Positions 52,232 through 61,038 of a stretch of DNA of 64,000 nucleotides are shown one piece after another. Within the stretch, counting starts at the first letter, position 1; every line of letters begins with the position of its first letter. The notes under the pieces were generated by a model. That model saw only the letters and a list, made by a program, of their open reading frames with translations, ran no database searches and had not been told where the DNA came from. Source of the DNA: Chloroflexota bacterium (GTDB taxonomy: Bacteria > Chloroflexota > Dehalococcoidia > Tepidiformales > Tepidiformaceae); contig JACPOQ010000032.1 of NCBI GenBank assembly GCA_016191435.1, positions 248,001 to 312,000 on the forward strand, in the 5' to 3' direction. A program made the position numbers and the translations under genes.

Positions 52232-52491
52232 CTCAAGGTACTCCTTCCCGACCGCTGACTGGCATCGCTCACACTGCGGTCAGGCGCCGGAAATACATTT
52301 TGCCCGGTTTGGGAGCGCCCGTGTGAAGGTCGCGTGTATCAAATCCGTTTACGCGACGCCAGGAGTGGCGCGCGGGCAGGAGTGTGAACGCGCGGCCCTC
52401 CGCTACCCGAGCGCTCACACTTCCGCTAGAGTCGGAGCATTCGAACGCGGCCTGGGGCGTTGCCCTGTGCGGCGCGGACAGTGGAGGGGTC
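52232..52491. other. Intergenic region before the oxidative catabolic cluster (260 bp)
   Basis: No gene. Contains four GTGTGA half-sites (TCACAC 52269-52274 and 52415-52420; GTGTGA 52321-52326 and 52382-52387) and a TAGAGT (52427-52432) that could be a -10. The acyl-CoA dehydrogenase ATG is 52492 behind GTGGAGGGG. Confidence 0.4.
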
Positions 52492-53718
52492 ATGATCGAC
52501 TTCGAAATCCCGGAGGAGGCGAAAGCGATCCGGGAAAGGGTGCGAAAGTTCGTGCAGGAGGAATGCGTACCGGCCGAGGAAGAGCTCCAGCACCGGCCGT
52601 ACAAGGACGTGCTGGGGGACTTGCGGGCGAAGGCCCGCGCGCAGGGGCTGTGGTGCCCGTTCATCCCGCCGGAGTGGGGCGGCATGGGGCTCGGGCCGCT
52701 GGCGAACGCGCTCGTGCAGATGGAGCTCGGCGAGAGCTACCTGGGGGCGCTCGCGCTCAACACCCAGGGCCCGGACGACGCCACCATGTTGACGCTGCTC
52801 ACGCACGGGACGCCGTTCCAGAAGGAGAAGTTCCTCAAGCCGCTGCTCGCCGGGGACAAGCGCATCTGCTATTCGATGACCGAGAAGGCGGCCGGCGCCG
52901 ACGCCACGGGGATGCAGACGCGCGCCATCCGCGACGGCGACAACTGGGTGCTCAACGGCGAGAAGTGGTTCAGCAGCGCGGCGAGCGTGGCCGATATCGC
53001 CGTGGTCATGGCGAAGACGGACCCGGAGGCGCCGCGGCACCAGCAATTCAGCACCTTCATCGTCGAGTTGCCGAACCCGGGCTACCAGATCCAGCGCAAC
53101 ATCAAGACCATGGCGGGCGAAAGCAAGCTCGGCGAGATCATCGGCGGCGGACACGCCGAAGTCATTATCAAGGACCTCGTGGTGCCGCACGAAAACCTGC
53201 TTGGCGGGCAGGGGCAGGGCTTCAACATGGGCCAGCACCGGCTGGCCTATGGGCGCCTGCGCCACGGGATGCACAACGTCGCAATGGCGCAGCGCGCGCT
53301 CGACATGGCGGCAAAGCGGGTGACGGAGCGCTCGACGTTCGGAAAGCCGCTCGCGGAGCGCCAGGGCGTGCAGTGGATGCTCGCGGACTGTGCGAGCGAG
53401 CTGTACATGGCACGGCTGATGCTGCTGCACATCGCGTACAAGGCCGAAAGGGGCATGGACCTGCGGCAGGAGAACTCGATCGCGAAGGTGTTCCTGGCGC
53501 ACATGGTGCACAAGGTGGTGGACACCGCCCTCCAGCTACATGGAGCGCTCGGGTATAGCGAGGACACGCCGCTGGCCCGCTGGTACACCCAGATCCGCTC
53601 GCAGCGGCTGGTGGACGGCCCGGACGAGGTGCACCGCTGGACGGTGGGCCGCAACGTCATCAAGGCGTACCAGCAGTACGGGACGACCGCCTCGGCCGCC
53701 GGCGGGGACCTGATTTAG
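52492..53718 (+). CDS. Acyl-CoA dehydrogenase
   Basis: 408 aa from ATG 52492; the track start lies 36 codons upstream in the spacer. FAD loop ICYSMTEKAAGADATGMQTRAIRDGDNWVLNGEKWFSSAAS; middle beta domain ... C-terminal QHRLAYGRLRHGMHNVAMAQRALDMAAKRVTERSTFGKPLAERQGVQWMLAD with QLHGALGYSEDTPLARWYTQIRSQRLVDGPDEVHRW (FAD-adenine binding). Dehydrogenates an acyl-CoA, chain unknown. First gene of the five-gene + cluster. Confidence 0.87.
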   Translation: MIDFEIPEEAKAIRERVRKFVQEECVPAEEELQHRPYKDVLGDLRAKARAQGLWCPFIPPEWGGMGLGPLANALVQMELGESYLGALALNTQGPDDATMLTLLTHGTPFQKEKFLKPLLAGDKRICYSMTEKAAGADATGMQTRAIRDGDNWVLNGEKWFSSAASVADIAVVMAKTDPEAPRHQQFSTFIVELPNPGYQIQRNIKTMAGESKLGEIIGGGHAEVIIKDLVVPHENLLGGQGQGFNMGQHRLAYGRLRHGMHNVAMAQRALDMAAKRVTERSTFGKPLAERQGVQWMLADCASELYMARLMLLHIAYKAERGMDLRQENSIAKVFLAHMVHKVVDTALQLHGALGYSEDTPLARWYTQIRSQRLVDGPDEVHRWTVGRNVIKAYQQYGTTASAAGGDLI

Positions 53719-53749
53719 CCGCGCCAGCGCGCGAACGGAGGGGGATCCC

Positions 53750-54538
53750 GTGGCAGTTGCCACCGAAGCCGAGCAGCAGGTCATCGACCTGGCGACGGGA
53801 CCAGTCCGGGTGTTCCGGGGCGGGGCGGGCGCGCAGGTGCTCGTGCTGCACCACGACTTCGAGGCGACGGGCTGGGGCGCGTTCCACGAGCAGCTGGCCC
53901 GGTCATTTTCGGTCATCACCTCGGAGATGCCGGGATACGGCGAATCGGCGCGGCTCGACTGGGCGCGGCACCCGCGCGACCTGGCCGGAGTGCTGCTGGC
54001 GCTCGTCCGGCGGCTCGGCTTGCGGGAGTACTCGCTCGTGGGCCTCGGATTCGGAGGCTGGGTGGCGGCGGAGATGGCGGCGTTCGCGCCGGCGGATATG
54101 GCCCGGCTGGTGCTGGTGGGCGCTGCGGGGATCAAGCCGGAGTCCAGCGACATCCTGGACCAGGTGATGATGGACCACCGCGAGTACGTGCGATCGGGGT
54201 TCGCGGAGGCCGCTGCGTTCGAAGCATTGTTCGGCGAGCGCACGCCGGCGGAGCAGAAGACGCGGTGGGAAGCCGCCCGCGAGACCATCGCGCGCATCTC
54301 CTGGAAGCCGTACATGTACTCGTACGAACTGCCCGAGTTGCTGCGGGAAATGCCAGTGCCCACGACCGTCATCTGGGGCACGGAGGACCGTGTGGTGCCT
54401 CCCGAATGTGCCACGCGCTACGCGAACCTGATCCCGAACGCCGCTATCCGGCTCGTAGCCGGCGGCGGGCACTGGCTGGACCTGGAACGCCCGGCGGAAC
54501 TGGCAGGGATCATCGCGGCGTCGATCGCCACGGAGTGA
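53750..54538 (+). CDS. Alpha/beta hydrolase
   Basis: 262 aa, GTG start with GGAGGGG upstream. Oxyanion loop VLVLHHDFEATGWGAFHEQL, nucleophile elbow YSLVGLGFGGWVAAEMAAF, catalytic Asp in VIWGTEDRVVPPE and His in VAGGGHWLDLERP. The nucleophile position is GLGFGG (Gly where Ser normally sits), so canonical Ser-hydrolase activity is doubtful; it may be a lyase or binding relative. Fits after the acyl-CoA dehydrogenase and 3 bp before the LLM gene. Confidence 0.78.
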   Translation: MAVATEAEQQVIDLATGPVRVFRGGAGAQVLVLHHDFEATGWGAFHEQLARSFSVITSEMPGYGESARLDWARHPRDLAGVLLALVRRLGLREYSLVGLGFGGWVAAEMAAFAPADMARLVLVGAAGIKPESSDILDQVMMDHREYVRSGFAEAAAFEALFGERTPAEQKTRWEAARETIARISWKPYMYSYELPELLREMPVPTTVIWGTEDRVVPPECATRYANLIPNAAIRLVAGGGHWLDLERPAELAGIIAASIATE

Positions 54539-54541
54539 GTT

Positions 54542-55813
54542 ATGTTCATTGGCTATTTCACCGAGCGGCCGTACCAGGACCCGAAGGCGAAGTTCTTCGG
54601 CGCGTCCAAGGACGAGCTCACGGACCTCGTCCTGAGCAACGGCGAGTACGACTCCGAGATCGCGGCCGACCTGTACAACCGCTACTTCGACGAGAAGCTC
54701 TATGCGGAGGAGATGGGCTTCGATGGGCTGATGCTCAACGAGCATCACTCTACGCCGTTCACGATGGGCAGCGTGATGAACGTGGAGGCGTCGATCCTCG
54801 CGCGCATCACGAAGCGGGCGAAGATCGTGCTCCTCGGGAACATCCTGCCGGTACGGAGCGACCCCATCTTCCTCGCCGAAGAACTGGCGATGATCGACGT
54901 CATCTCCCGCGGCCGGCTGATCAGCGGCTGGGTGCGAGGGACCGGGCGCGAGAGCCTCTCGCACAATGCGCAATCGCCGTACAACTGGGAGCGCTTCCAG
55001 GAGGCGCACGAGCTCATCATCAAGACGTGGACCGACCCCGGGCCGTTCCGCTGGGAGGGGCGGCACTACCAGATGCGCTACGTGAACCCGTGGGCGAAGC
55101 CGTACCAGAAGCCGCACATGCCCATCTGGGTGCCGGGCGTGCTGAGCTACAACACGCTCGAGTGGGCGGCACGCAAGCGGTACCCGTACCTGATGACGGC
55201 GACGGACGAGGAGCCAACGAAAGAATGCTTCGGCATCTACGAGTCGATCGCGCGCGACAATGGCTACGAAGCCGGGCCCCAGAACTACGGCTACATGCTC
55301 AAGCTGCACGTCGATGAAACCGATGAGCTGGCGGAAGCGACGGCGCGAAAGCTGCTCCAGGGGCCGAGCAACCCGTTCCTTGAAGGGAACCAGGGTGGCG
55401 TGCACCCACACCTGCAGGCACTGCCGGGGCTGACGTCACGGAAGAACATGCTGCCGACGGCCTCGTCGCGGGCGGCGCTGGCGGGCCGGGGGATCTCGAC
55501 GACCGGGTTCACGCCGGGAAGCTTCGAAGACCAGGTGGCAAAGCGTGGGATTATCTACGGCACGCCGAAGACTGTGCTAAAGCAGCTCCGCATCGCCATG
55601 GAGAAGATGCGCCCCGGCATCGTCATGATGTGGGACGGCGATGGCGCCATGACCCACGATGACGCAATGCGTAGCCTGCGGCTCATGGGCGAAGTCGTGG
55701 TCCCGACGATGCGCGAATGGGCGGCCGAACTCGAACTCCCGGGGCCGACCGAAGTCGACCCGGCGACCGGCAAGCACATCGGCACAGCGACCACCGGCGC
55801 CGCCGCCGGCTAA
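54542..55813 (+). CDS. LLM class flavin-dependent monooxygenase
   Basis: 423 aa. Luciferase-like TIM barrel: AEEMGFDGLMLNEHHSTPFTMGSVMNVEASILARITKRAKIVLLGNILPVRSDPIFLAEELAMIDVISRGRLISGWVRGTGRE. NEHHS, GNILP and SRGRLISGWVRG are typical of the FMN-dependent monooxygenase branch; C-terminal IVMMWDGDGAMTHDDAMRSLRLM. The substrate is probably an organic acid derivative or ketone handled by the neighbours. Needs a flavin reductase, such as the FMN reductase at 51435. Confidence 0.85.
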   Translation: MFIGYFTERPYQDPKAKFFGASKDELTDLVLSNGEYDSEIAADLYNRYFDEKLYAEEMGFDGLMLNEHHSTPFTMGSVMNVEASILARITKRAKIVLLGNILPVRSDPIFLAEELAMIDVISRGRLISGWVRGTGRESLSHNAQSPYNWERFQEAHELIIKTWTDPGPFRWEGRHYQMRYVNPWAKPYQKPHMPIWVPGVLSYNTLEWAARKRYPYLMTATDEEPTKECFGIYESIARDNGYEAGPQNYGYMLKLHVDETDELAEATARKLLQGPSNPFLEGNQGGVHPHLQALPGLTSRKNMLPTASSRAALAGRGISTTGFTPGSFEDQVAKRGIIYGTPKTVLKQLRIAMEKMRPGIVMMWDGDGAMTHDDAMRSLRLMGEVVVPTMREWAAELELPGPTEVDPATGKHIGTATTGAAAG

Positions 55814-55847
55814 GCGACATCCCGAACAACACGCACAAAGGAACACC

Positions 55848-56489
55848 ATGCCACGTTTACGCCAGGTCCCTCGCAGCGAAGTCACGCCCGAAATCGGGGA
55901 GATGTACCAACGCCTCTTCGGCGACCGCGACCCGGTCGCCGAGCCGGGCACGGCGACGGGCACGCCGGGCAACTGGTGGACCGTGTTCGCGCTTTCGCCC
56001 GACATCTTTGCGCACTGCCAGGCCGGGTTCGGCATGTTAAGCAGCAAACGCCGCGAGTTGCCGCCGTACCTGCGCGAGCTGGGCCTGACGCGGGCCGGTT
56101 TCGCCGCGGGCAGCCAGTTCGTCTTCTCGCAGCATTCCAAGGCGGCGCGAGCCGCAGGCATCCCGGAGGAGAAGGTCGCGGCGATCCCGGCGTGGACCAC
56201 GAGCGACGTGTTCGACGCGCGCGACCGTGCGGTGCTCGCCTACACCGACGAGCTCGTGCTCGCCGACGGGCGCGTGCAGGACGCGACCTTCGACGCGCTC
56301 AAGGAGCACCTCAGCGATGTGGCCGTCCTGGAGTTGACGTACGCGGTCTCGACGTACCGGCTGCATGCGACGATGTGCCGCGCATTGCGCCTGGAGTACG
56401 ACGACGTGCCGGAGCGGGTGGTGGAAATCGCGGCGCCGAAGGGCGCTTCGGAGGACGTGATGCGCGCGATCAGCCGGCCGGAGCAGTAA
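55848..56489 (+). CDS. Carboxymuconolactone decarboxylase (CMD/AhpD-like) family protein
   Basis: 213 aa from ATG 55848; the track start is 63 codons early, inside the LLM gene. All-helical CMD fold: LPPYLRELGLTRAGFAAGSQFVFSQHSKAARAAGIPEEKV, then RAVLAYTDELVLADGRVQDATFDALKEHLSDVAVLELTYAVSTYRLHATMCRALR. The redox CXXC/ExxCxxH of peroxidase-type AhpD is absent (the SQFVFSQH position carries no Cys), so it is likely a hydratase/decarboxylase-type or structural member. Fourth gene of the cluster. Confidence 0.82.
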   Translation: MPRLRQVPRSEVTPEIGEMYQRLFGDRDPVAEPGTATGTPGNWWTVFALSPDIFAHCQAGFGMLSSKRRELPPYLRELGLTRAGFAAGSQFVFSQHSKAARAAGIPEEKVAAIPAWTTSDVFDARDRAVLAYTDELVLADGRVQDATFDALKEHLSDVAVLELTYAVSTYRLHATMCRALRLEYDDVPERVVEIAAPKGASEDVMRAISRPEQ

Positions 56490-56498
56490 GCGCCGGCG

Positions 56499-57212
56499 GT
56501 GACAGCGTTCGTGCTGGTCCACAGCCCGCTCGTTGGCCCGGAGTGCTGGGAGCCGGTCGCGGCCGAACTGCGTGCGCGGGGCCGCAACGCGGTCGCGCCC
56601 TCGTTGGAGACGGCGATGGCCGGCGGCGGCCCGTACTGGCCGGCGTGTGTGGACGCAATCCGCGAGGCCGGCGCGCGATTGGATGAGCCGCTGGTGCTCG
56701 CCGCGCACAGTGGCGCCGGACCGCTGCTGCCGGCACTGGGGGCTGCGCTCGAAGGGCGCGCGTGCGCGCTTATCTTCGTGGACGCGTCGCTGCCACAGCC
56801 TCCGGGAAGCTCCTGGCTAGATTCCATCCCGGCGGCATTCCGCACGTCCCCGGCCTTCGACGAGGCGGCGCGGATTGGCTACTTGCCGAACCAGTGGCAG
56901 GACGAACGGCTGTGGGAGCGGGTCGGCATCTCGGACGCGGACCAGCGGCATGCGCTGGCGGCGGCGGCGCGCTCGCTGCCCATCGCCGCGTATGCGGAGC
57001 CATATCCGCACCAGCCGGACTGGGAGCTATTGCCAGCGGGCTACGTCGCGTTCGCCCCCAACCCGTTCTATGCGCCAGTCGCCGAGGAAGCGCGCCGGCG
57101 CGGCTGGCCGGTGCGGGAACTCGCGGGGTCGCACTTCCACATGCTGGTTGACCCGCCAGCGGTCGCGATTGAGTTGCTCGGGCTGGTGGGCGCGCTTGCC
57201 GGGCGGGACTAA
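56499..57212 (+). CDS. Alpha/beta hydrolase
   Basis: 237 aa, GTG start. FVLVHSPLVGPECWEPVAAELRARG (oxyanion strand), LVLAAHSGAGPLLPALGAALEGR with the HSGAG nucleophile elbow (Ser), then LAGSHFHMLVDPPAVAIELLGLV, giving the catalytic His. Ser-type hydrolase of the alpha/beta superfamily, resembling small esterases or C-C hydrolases. 9 bp after the CMD stop; last gene of the cluster. Confidence 0.82.
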   Translation: MTAFVLVHSPLVGPECWEPVAAELRARGRNAVAPSLETAMAGGGPYWPACVDAIREAGARLDEPLVLAAHSGAGPLLPALGAALEGRACALIFVDASLPQPPGSSWLDSIPAAFRTSPAFDEAARIGYLPNQWQDERLWERVGISDADQRHALAAAARSLPIAAYAEPYPHQPDWELLPAGYVAFAPNPFYAPVAEEARRRGWPVRELAGSHFHMLVDPPAVAIELLGLVGALAGRD

Positions 57213-57312
57213 AGCGGCGCCAGGCTGGCTCCGATGATGTGCGTGACGCCTGCGCGTGACAGGTCAGCACCTCGGCCTCACCCTGCCGGCTGCCGCCGGT
57301 CACAACGTCCCT

Positions 57313-58569
57313 CTACAGCAGGACGCCCTCGGCAAGGAGGTCGGCGATCTCGTCGGCCGTAAGGCCGATGATGCGTTCGCAGACATCCATGGTGTGCTCG
57401 CCCAGGAGTGGCGCCGGGGCACGGTGGTGCGCCGGAGTGGCGGAGAGGCGCGCCACGGGGCCATCGTAGGCAGCCCGGCCCGTCTCCTGGTGGTCGAGGT
57501 ACTCGTAGTAGCCGCGGGCGCGCATGTGGGGGTCGCGGTCGAGGATGTCCTGCGCGTTCTGCACCACGCCGGCCGGGACGCCGCGCGACTGCAGCAATGC
57601 CATGACGTCCTCCGCCCGGCGGCCGGCGACCCAGGCGGCGACCAGGGCATCCAGGCTGTCTTCGTTGGCCTTGCGCGCTTCGAACGCGGCGTAGCGGGCA
57701 TCGGTGGCGGCGACGGGGTCGCCGATGGCGTGACACATCGCCTGCCAGTGGGCATCGGTCTGGCAGGCGATGGCGATCCAACGGTCAGTTGAGCCGGACG
57801 ACTCCGGATCATCGGCGCAGCGGAAGGCGCCGTGGGGAGCGGCGATAGGGCTACGGTTGCCGTTGCGGGTGGCGTTGTCGCCGTTGGCGAGGTAGCCGGC
57901 GACGGCGGTGCCCAGGGTGTTGACGACGGACTCGACCTGGGCGAGCTCGATGAGTTGCCCCTTGCCGGTGCGGTTGCGGTAGCGAAGCGCCGCGAGGATC
58001 GCGATGACGGTGTGACCGGGATTGATGACGTAGTCGGGGTAGTTGGTGCCGACGCCGAACGGCGGCTGGTTGGGAAAGCCGGACATCTCGCTGATGCCTG
58101 TCACCGGTGTCAGCACCGCGCCAAAGCCGAGGAAATCGCGGTGCGGGCCTTCGAGGCCCTGCATGGGGGCGTAGGCGGCGATGATGGAGGGGTTCGCGCG
58201 AAGCAGGTCGTCGTAGCGGAGGTTCCACTTTTCGAGGGCCCGCGGCGTGAAGTTCGTGAGGAAGATGTCGGACTTCTCGATGAGCCGGTAGGCGAGTTGC
58301 TGGCCCTTTTCGGTGTTGAGGTTGAGCTGCATCGAGAGCTTGCCGGCGTTGAAGTTGTTGAAGTAGCCGGAGACGTTATAGCCGCTCTTGAACGTGCCGT
58401 CGGGGTTCATGGCGAACGGATGGGCAACCCGAAGGGAATCGAGCTTGGCCTCAGATTCGATGCGGATAACCTCTGCGCCGAAGGTGCATAAGGTCTGGCC
58501 GGCGATGGGACCGGCACCAAACCACGAAAAATCGGCGACGCGGATGCCATCCAGCGGAAGCGCGGTCAC
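57313..58569 (-). CDS. Family III CoA-transferase, catalytic Asp replaced by Glu
   Basis: 418 aa, GTG start overlapping the upstream stop (GTGA). LDGIRVADFSWFGAGPIAGQTLCTFGAEVIRIES opens the N-terminal fold and LLGEHTMDVCERIIG ends it. In the position of the usual catalytic Asp (GQ-x-xD) the protein reads GKGQLIELAQVESVV, giving Glu. That could keep acyl-anhydride chemistry or signal loss of activity. Coupled with the CoA-transferase at 58566, so the pair may be heteromeric with only one competent subunit. Confidence 0.85.
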   Translation of the reverse strand: MTALPLDGIRVADFSWFGAGPIAGQTLCTFGAEVIRIESEAKLDSLRVAHPFAMNPDGTFKSGYNVSGYFNNFNAGKLSMQLNLNTEKGQQLAYRLIEKSDIFLTNFTPRALEKWNLRYDDLLRANPSIIAAYAPMQGLEGPHRDFLGFGAVLTPVTGISEMSGFPNQPPFGVGTNYPDYVINPGHTVIAILAALRYRNRTGKGQLIELAQVESVVNTLGTAVAGYLANGDNATRNGNRSPIAAPHGAFRCADDPESSGSTDRWIAIACQTDAHWQAMCHAIGDPVAATDARYAAFEARKANEDSLDALVAAWVAGRRAEDVMALLQSRGVPAGVVQNAQDILDRDPHMRARGYYEYLDHQETGRAAYDGPVARLSATPAHHRAPAPLLGEHTMDVCERIIGLTADEIADLLAEGVLL

Positions 58570-59810
58570 GATGCCACCTCCCGGCGGCGAAGGCTGGCGA
58601 GCAGTTCACCGGTGTGCTCCCCAAGCCGCGGCGGCCGCCCAATGGTGACGGGAGACTCGGACAACCGGTAGGGCGGCCCCGGAAACTCGACCCGCTCGGC
58701 GCCAACATCGAAGTGGGTGAACCAGTCGCGGGCGCGCAGTTGCGCGTTCTCGGCGAGGTCTCGTGGCTTGGAGACGATGCCCACGAGGAGGCGCCGGCGC
58801 TGGCCCTCTTCGTATGCTTCGCGGGCGGTCAACGTCCGCATGAAGCGCACGAGGACGTCGTGGATGTGGCTCAAATGGCCGAGGAACGGACCGGCCGAGG
58901 CCGGGTCGCCGACGACGCGGGTGAGCATGGCCATGTTGAGGTCGGCGCAGATAGAGGCATACGGCTCGTCGTCGAGGTCTTCGGCCATGCCCTTGTCCCG
59001 CAGCCAATCGACGAGCGTGGGGAAATCGGCGCCGGCGGGGGCAATGACGAAGAGCACCGCGTAGCCATCGGCGGTCGGGTAGGTACCGGCGCCCGGGAGT
59101 GGTACCGGGATCATGCCGCGGCCGCCGCTGCGGACGCGGTTCCGCTTCTGCAGGTCCCAGGTTTGCATCGCCGTCTCCTGGGACATCGAGAGCGATTCCT
59201 GGGCAGAGACATCGACATGCTGGCCCGCGCCGGTCTTCTCGGCGTGGAGCAGCGCAAGGAGTGTGCCCTGGGCGGCATCGACGCTGGCGCTGACGTTCGC
59301 CTGGTTGCCATAGATGATGTTCGGAGGGTCGGCGGGGTCGCCTGCGAGTGTCATGACGCCGCCCATGGCCTGGCCAACGATGTCGCTGTACGCGTAACCG
59401 GCGTGAGGGCCGGCCTGGCCGAAGCCGGTGACGGAGGTATAGACGAGCGACGGCTTTTCGGCGCGGAGCTCTTCGTAGCCGAGGCCGCGCGCGGCGAGCC
59501 AGCCGACGGGGCAGTCTTCGATCACGATGTCGGCGGTGAGGGCGAGCTGGCGCGCCAGGGTGCGGCCGGCGGCGTCCTCCAGGTCAAGCACGACGGACTT
59601 TTTCGAGGTGTTGTGCACCCAGAAGCCGATGGCGTTATCGGGAGTCCGGTCGCCGTGGAAGTAGGGAGGCGTGTGGCGCTCGAGGCCGCCGCCGGGGGGC
59701 TCGACCTTGATGACCTCGGCGCCGAGGTCCGCGAGAAGGCGGCCGCAATAAGAACCGAGCTCGTCCGTGAACTCGATGACGCGGATGCCTTCGAGGGCCG
59801 GCACTGCCAC
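58566..59810 (-). CDS. Family III CoA-transferase
   Basis: 414 aa, GTG start. LEGIRVIEFTDELGSYCGRLLADLGAEVIKVEPPGGGLE, LDLEDAAGRTLARQLALTADIVIEDCPVGWL, catalytic Asp in GQHVDVSAQESLSMSQ and C-terminal PRLGEHTGELLASL. Family III; substrate unknown. Middle of the NMO-CoA-transferase-CoA-transferase run: 3 bp after the upstream NMO stop, and overlapping the next CoA-transferase. Confidence 0.86.
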   Translation of the reverse strand: MAVPALEGIRVIEFTDELGSYCGRLLADLGAEVIKVEPPGGGLERHTPPYFHGDRTPDNAIGFWVHNTSKKSVVLDLEDAAGRTLARQLALTADIVIEDCPVGWLAARGLGYEELRAEKPSLVYTSVTGFGQAGPHAGYAYSDIVGQAMGGVMTLAGDPADPPNIIYGNQANVSASVDAAQGTLLALLHAEKTGAGQHVDVSAQESLSMSQETAMQTWDLQKRNRVRSGGRGMIPVPLPGAGTYPTADGYAVLFVIAPAGADFPTLVDWLRDKGMAEDLDDEPYASICADLNMAMLTRVVGDPASAGPFLGHLSHIHDVLVRFMRTLTAREAYEEGQRRRLLVGIVSKPRDLAENAQLRARDWFTHFDVGAERVEFPGPPYRLSESPVTIGRPPRLGEHTGELLASLRRREVAS

Positions 59811-59813
59811 CGA

Positions 59814-60977
59814 TCAGGACTCCGGGACGGCGGTGACGGTCGCCGGGAGCTTGCGTGCGAGGATGTCGGCGGCCTGTGCGATCATGTCGTGAAGGACCTC
59901 GGCAGCGGGGCGGGAGGTGCGAAGAAGCCCCGAAACCTGCCCGGCCGCGTTCATCAGCAGCTCCTCGCGACCGGCTTTGCGGACGGAGTACACGAGGTCG
60001 GCGGTGAGAACGCCCTGGAGGCCCATGGGCATGGGCTGGAGGCCGGAGGCCTCCCAGGCTTCGATGAGCGGGTTGGTGATGTTGCGCATGGTCTTGCCGC
60101 TGTAGAGCTTGGTGATGCGGGTGTCTTCGTCCGTGGCCGCAAGGATGCGTTCTTTCTGGATGTCGGGCTGGTTGGCCTCGGTCGATACGAGGAAGGCGGT
60201 GCCGCACCAGACGCCGATGGCGCCGAGCGCGAGCGCCGCCGCCAGCCCGCGCCCATCGCCGATGCCGCCGGCGGCGACGACGGGCGTCGGGCTGACCGCG
60301 TCTACCGCCTGTGGTATGAGCGCGAATGTGGCGATGCGACCGGTGTGCCCGCCGGCCTCGGTGCCCTGCGCCACGACGACATCCACACCCGCATCGGCCA
60401 CGCGGCGGGCATTCTTCACGTTGCCGACGAGCGAGAGCACGATGGTGCCGTTGGCGTGGAGCCGATCGATCCAGGGCGCGGGGTTGCCCAGCCCGGCGGC
60501 GAAGACGGGGATCTTCTCCTCGATCACGACTTCCATCTGGTCATCGGACATCCCGGCGCCCGCGCGGCGGCCGGCGAGGGGGTTGTTCTCGATGGGAGCC
60601 TCGTGCCATTCGACCCCGAGGCTTTCGGCGATGTTGCGAAGGCCGTCGCGCGTGGCCTGGGGGATGAGCTCGTGCGGGTCGCGGGGCATCTCGCCGCTGG
60701 CAGCTCCACCCATGTAGTTGGAAGGGAGCAGGAGGTCGACGCCGAAGGGCTTGTCTGTCAGCCCGCGGATCTTGTTGATTTCCTCGCGCAGGCGCTCGGG
60801 GCCGAAACCGGCGCCGCCGATGACTCCGAGGCCGCCCGCGTTCGAAACGGCCGCGGCGAGCTCAGCCAGTGCCGTCGGGCGGGAGCCACCGCCGACCGGG
60901 CCCATCCCGGCGGAGATGACCGGGTATTCGATGCCAAGGAGATCGCACAGCGCGGTGCGCAAAACAGGTCGGGCCAT
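59814..60977 (-). CDS. Nitronate monooxygenase / 2-nitropropane dioxygenase family protein
   Basis: 387 aa. FMN-binding TIM barrel: LGIEYPVISAGMGPVGGGSRPTALAELAAAVSNAGGLGVIGGAGFG, VDVVVAQGTEAGGHTGR (the EAGGH motif shared by nitronate monooxygenases and enoyl-ACP reductase FabK), VVAAGGIGDGRGLAAALALGAIGVWCGTAFL. Members oxidise nitronates or reduce enoyl-thioesters. With two CoA-transferases downstream, a reaction on an acyl-CoA is conceivable but unproven. Confidence 0.82.
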   Translation of the reverse strand: MARPVLRTALCDLLGIEYPVISAGMGPVGGGSRPTALAELAAAVSNAGGLGVIGGAGFGPERLREEINKIRGLTDKPFGVDLLLPSNYMGGAASGEMPRDPHELIPQATRDGLRNIAESLGVEWHEAPIENNPLAGRRAGAGMSDDQMEVVIEEKIPVFAAGLGNPAPWIDRLHANGTIVLSLVGNVKNARRVADAGVDVVVAQGTEAGGHTGRIATFALIPQAVDAVSPTPVVAAGGIGDGRGLAAALALGAIGVWCGTAFLVSTEANQPDIQKERILAATDEDTRITKLYSGKTMRNITNPLIEAWEASGLQPMPMGLQGVLTADLVYSVRKAGREELLMNAAGQVSGLLRTSRPAAEVLHDMIAQAADILARKLPATVTAVPES

Positions 60978-61038
60978 GGAGTGGACCTCGATAGTGTGGT
61001 GGCCCCGAGTATACGAGCTTCACCGGTAGCTGTCGGGC

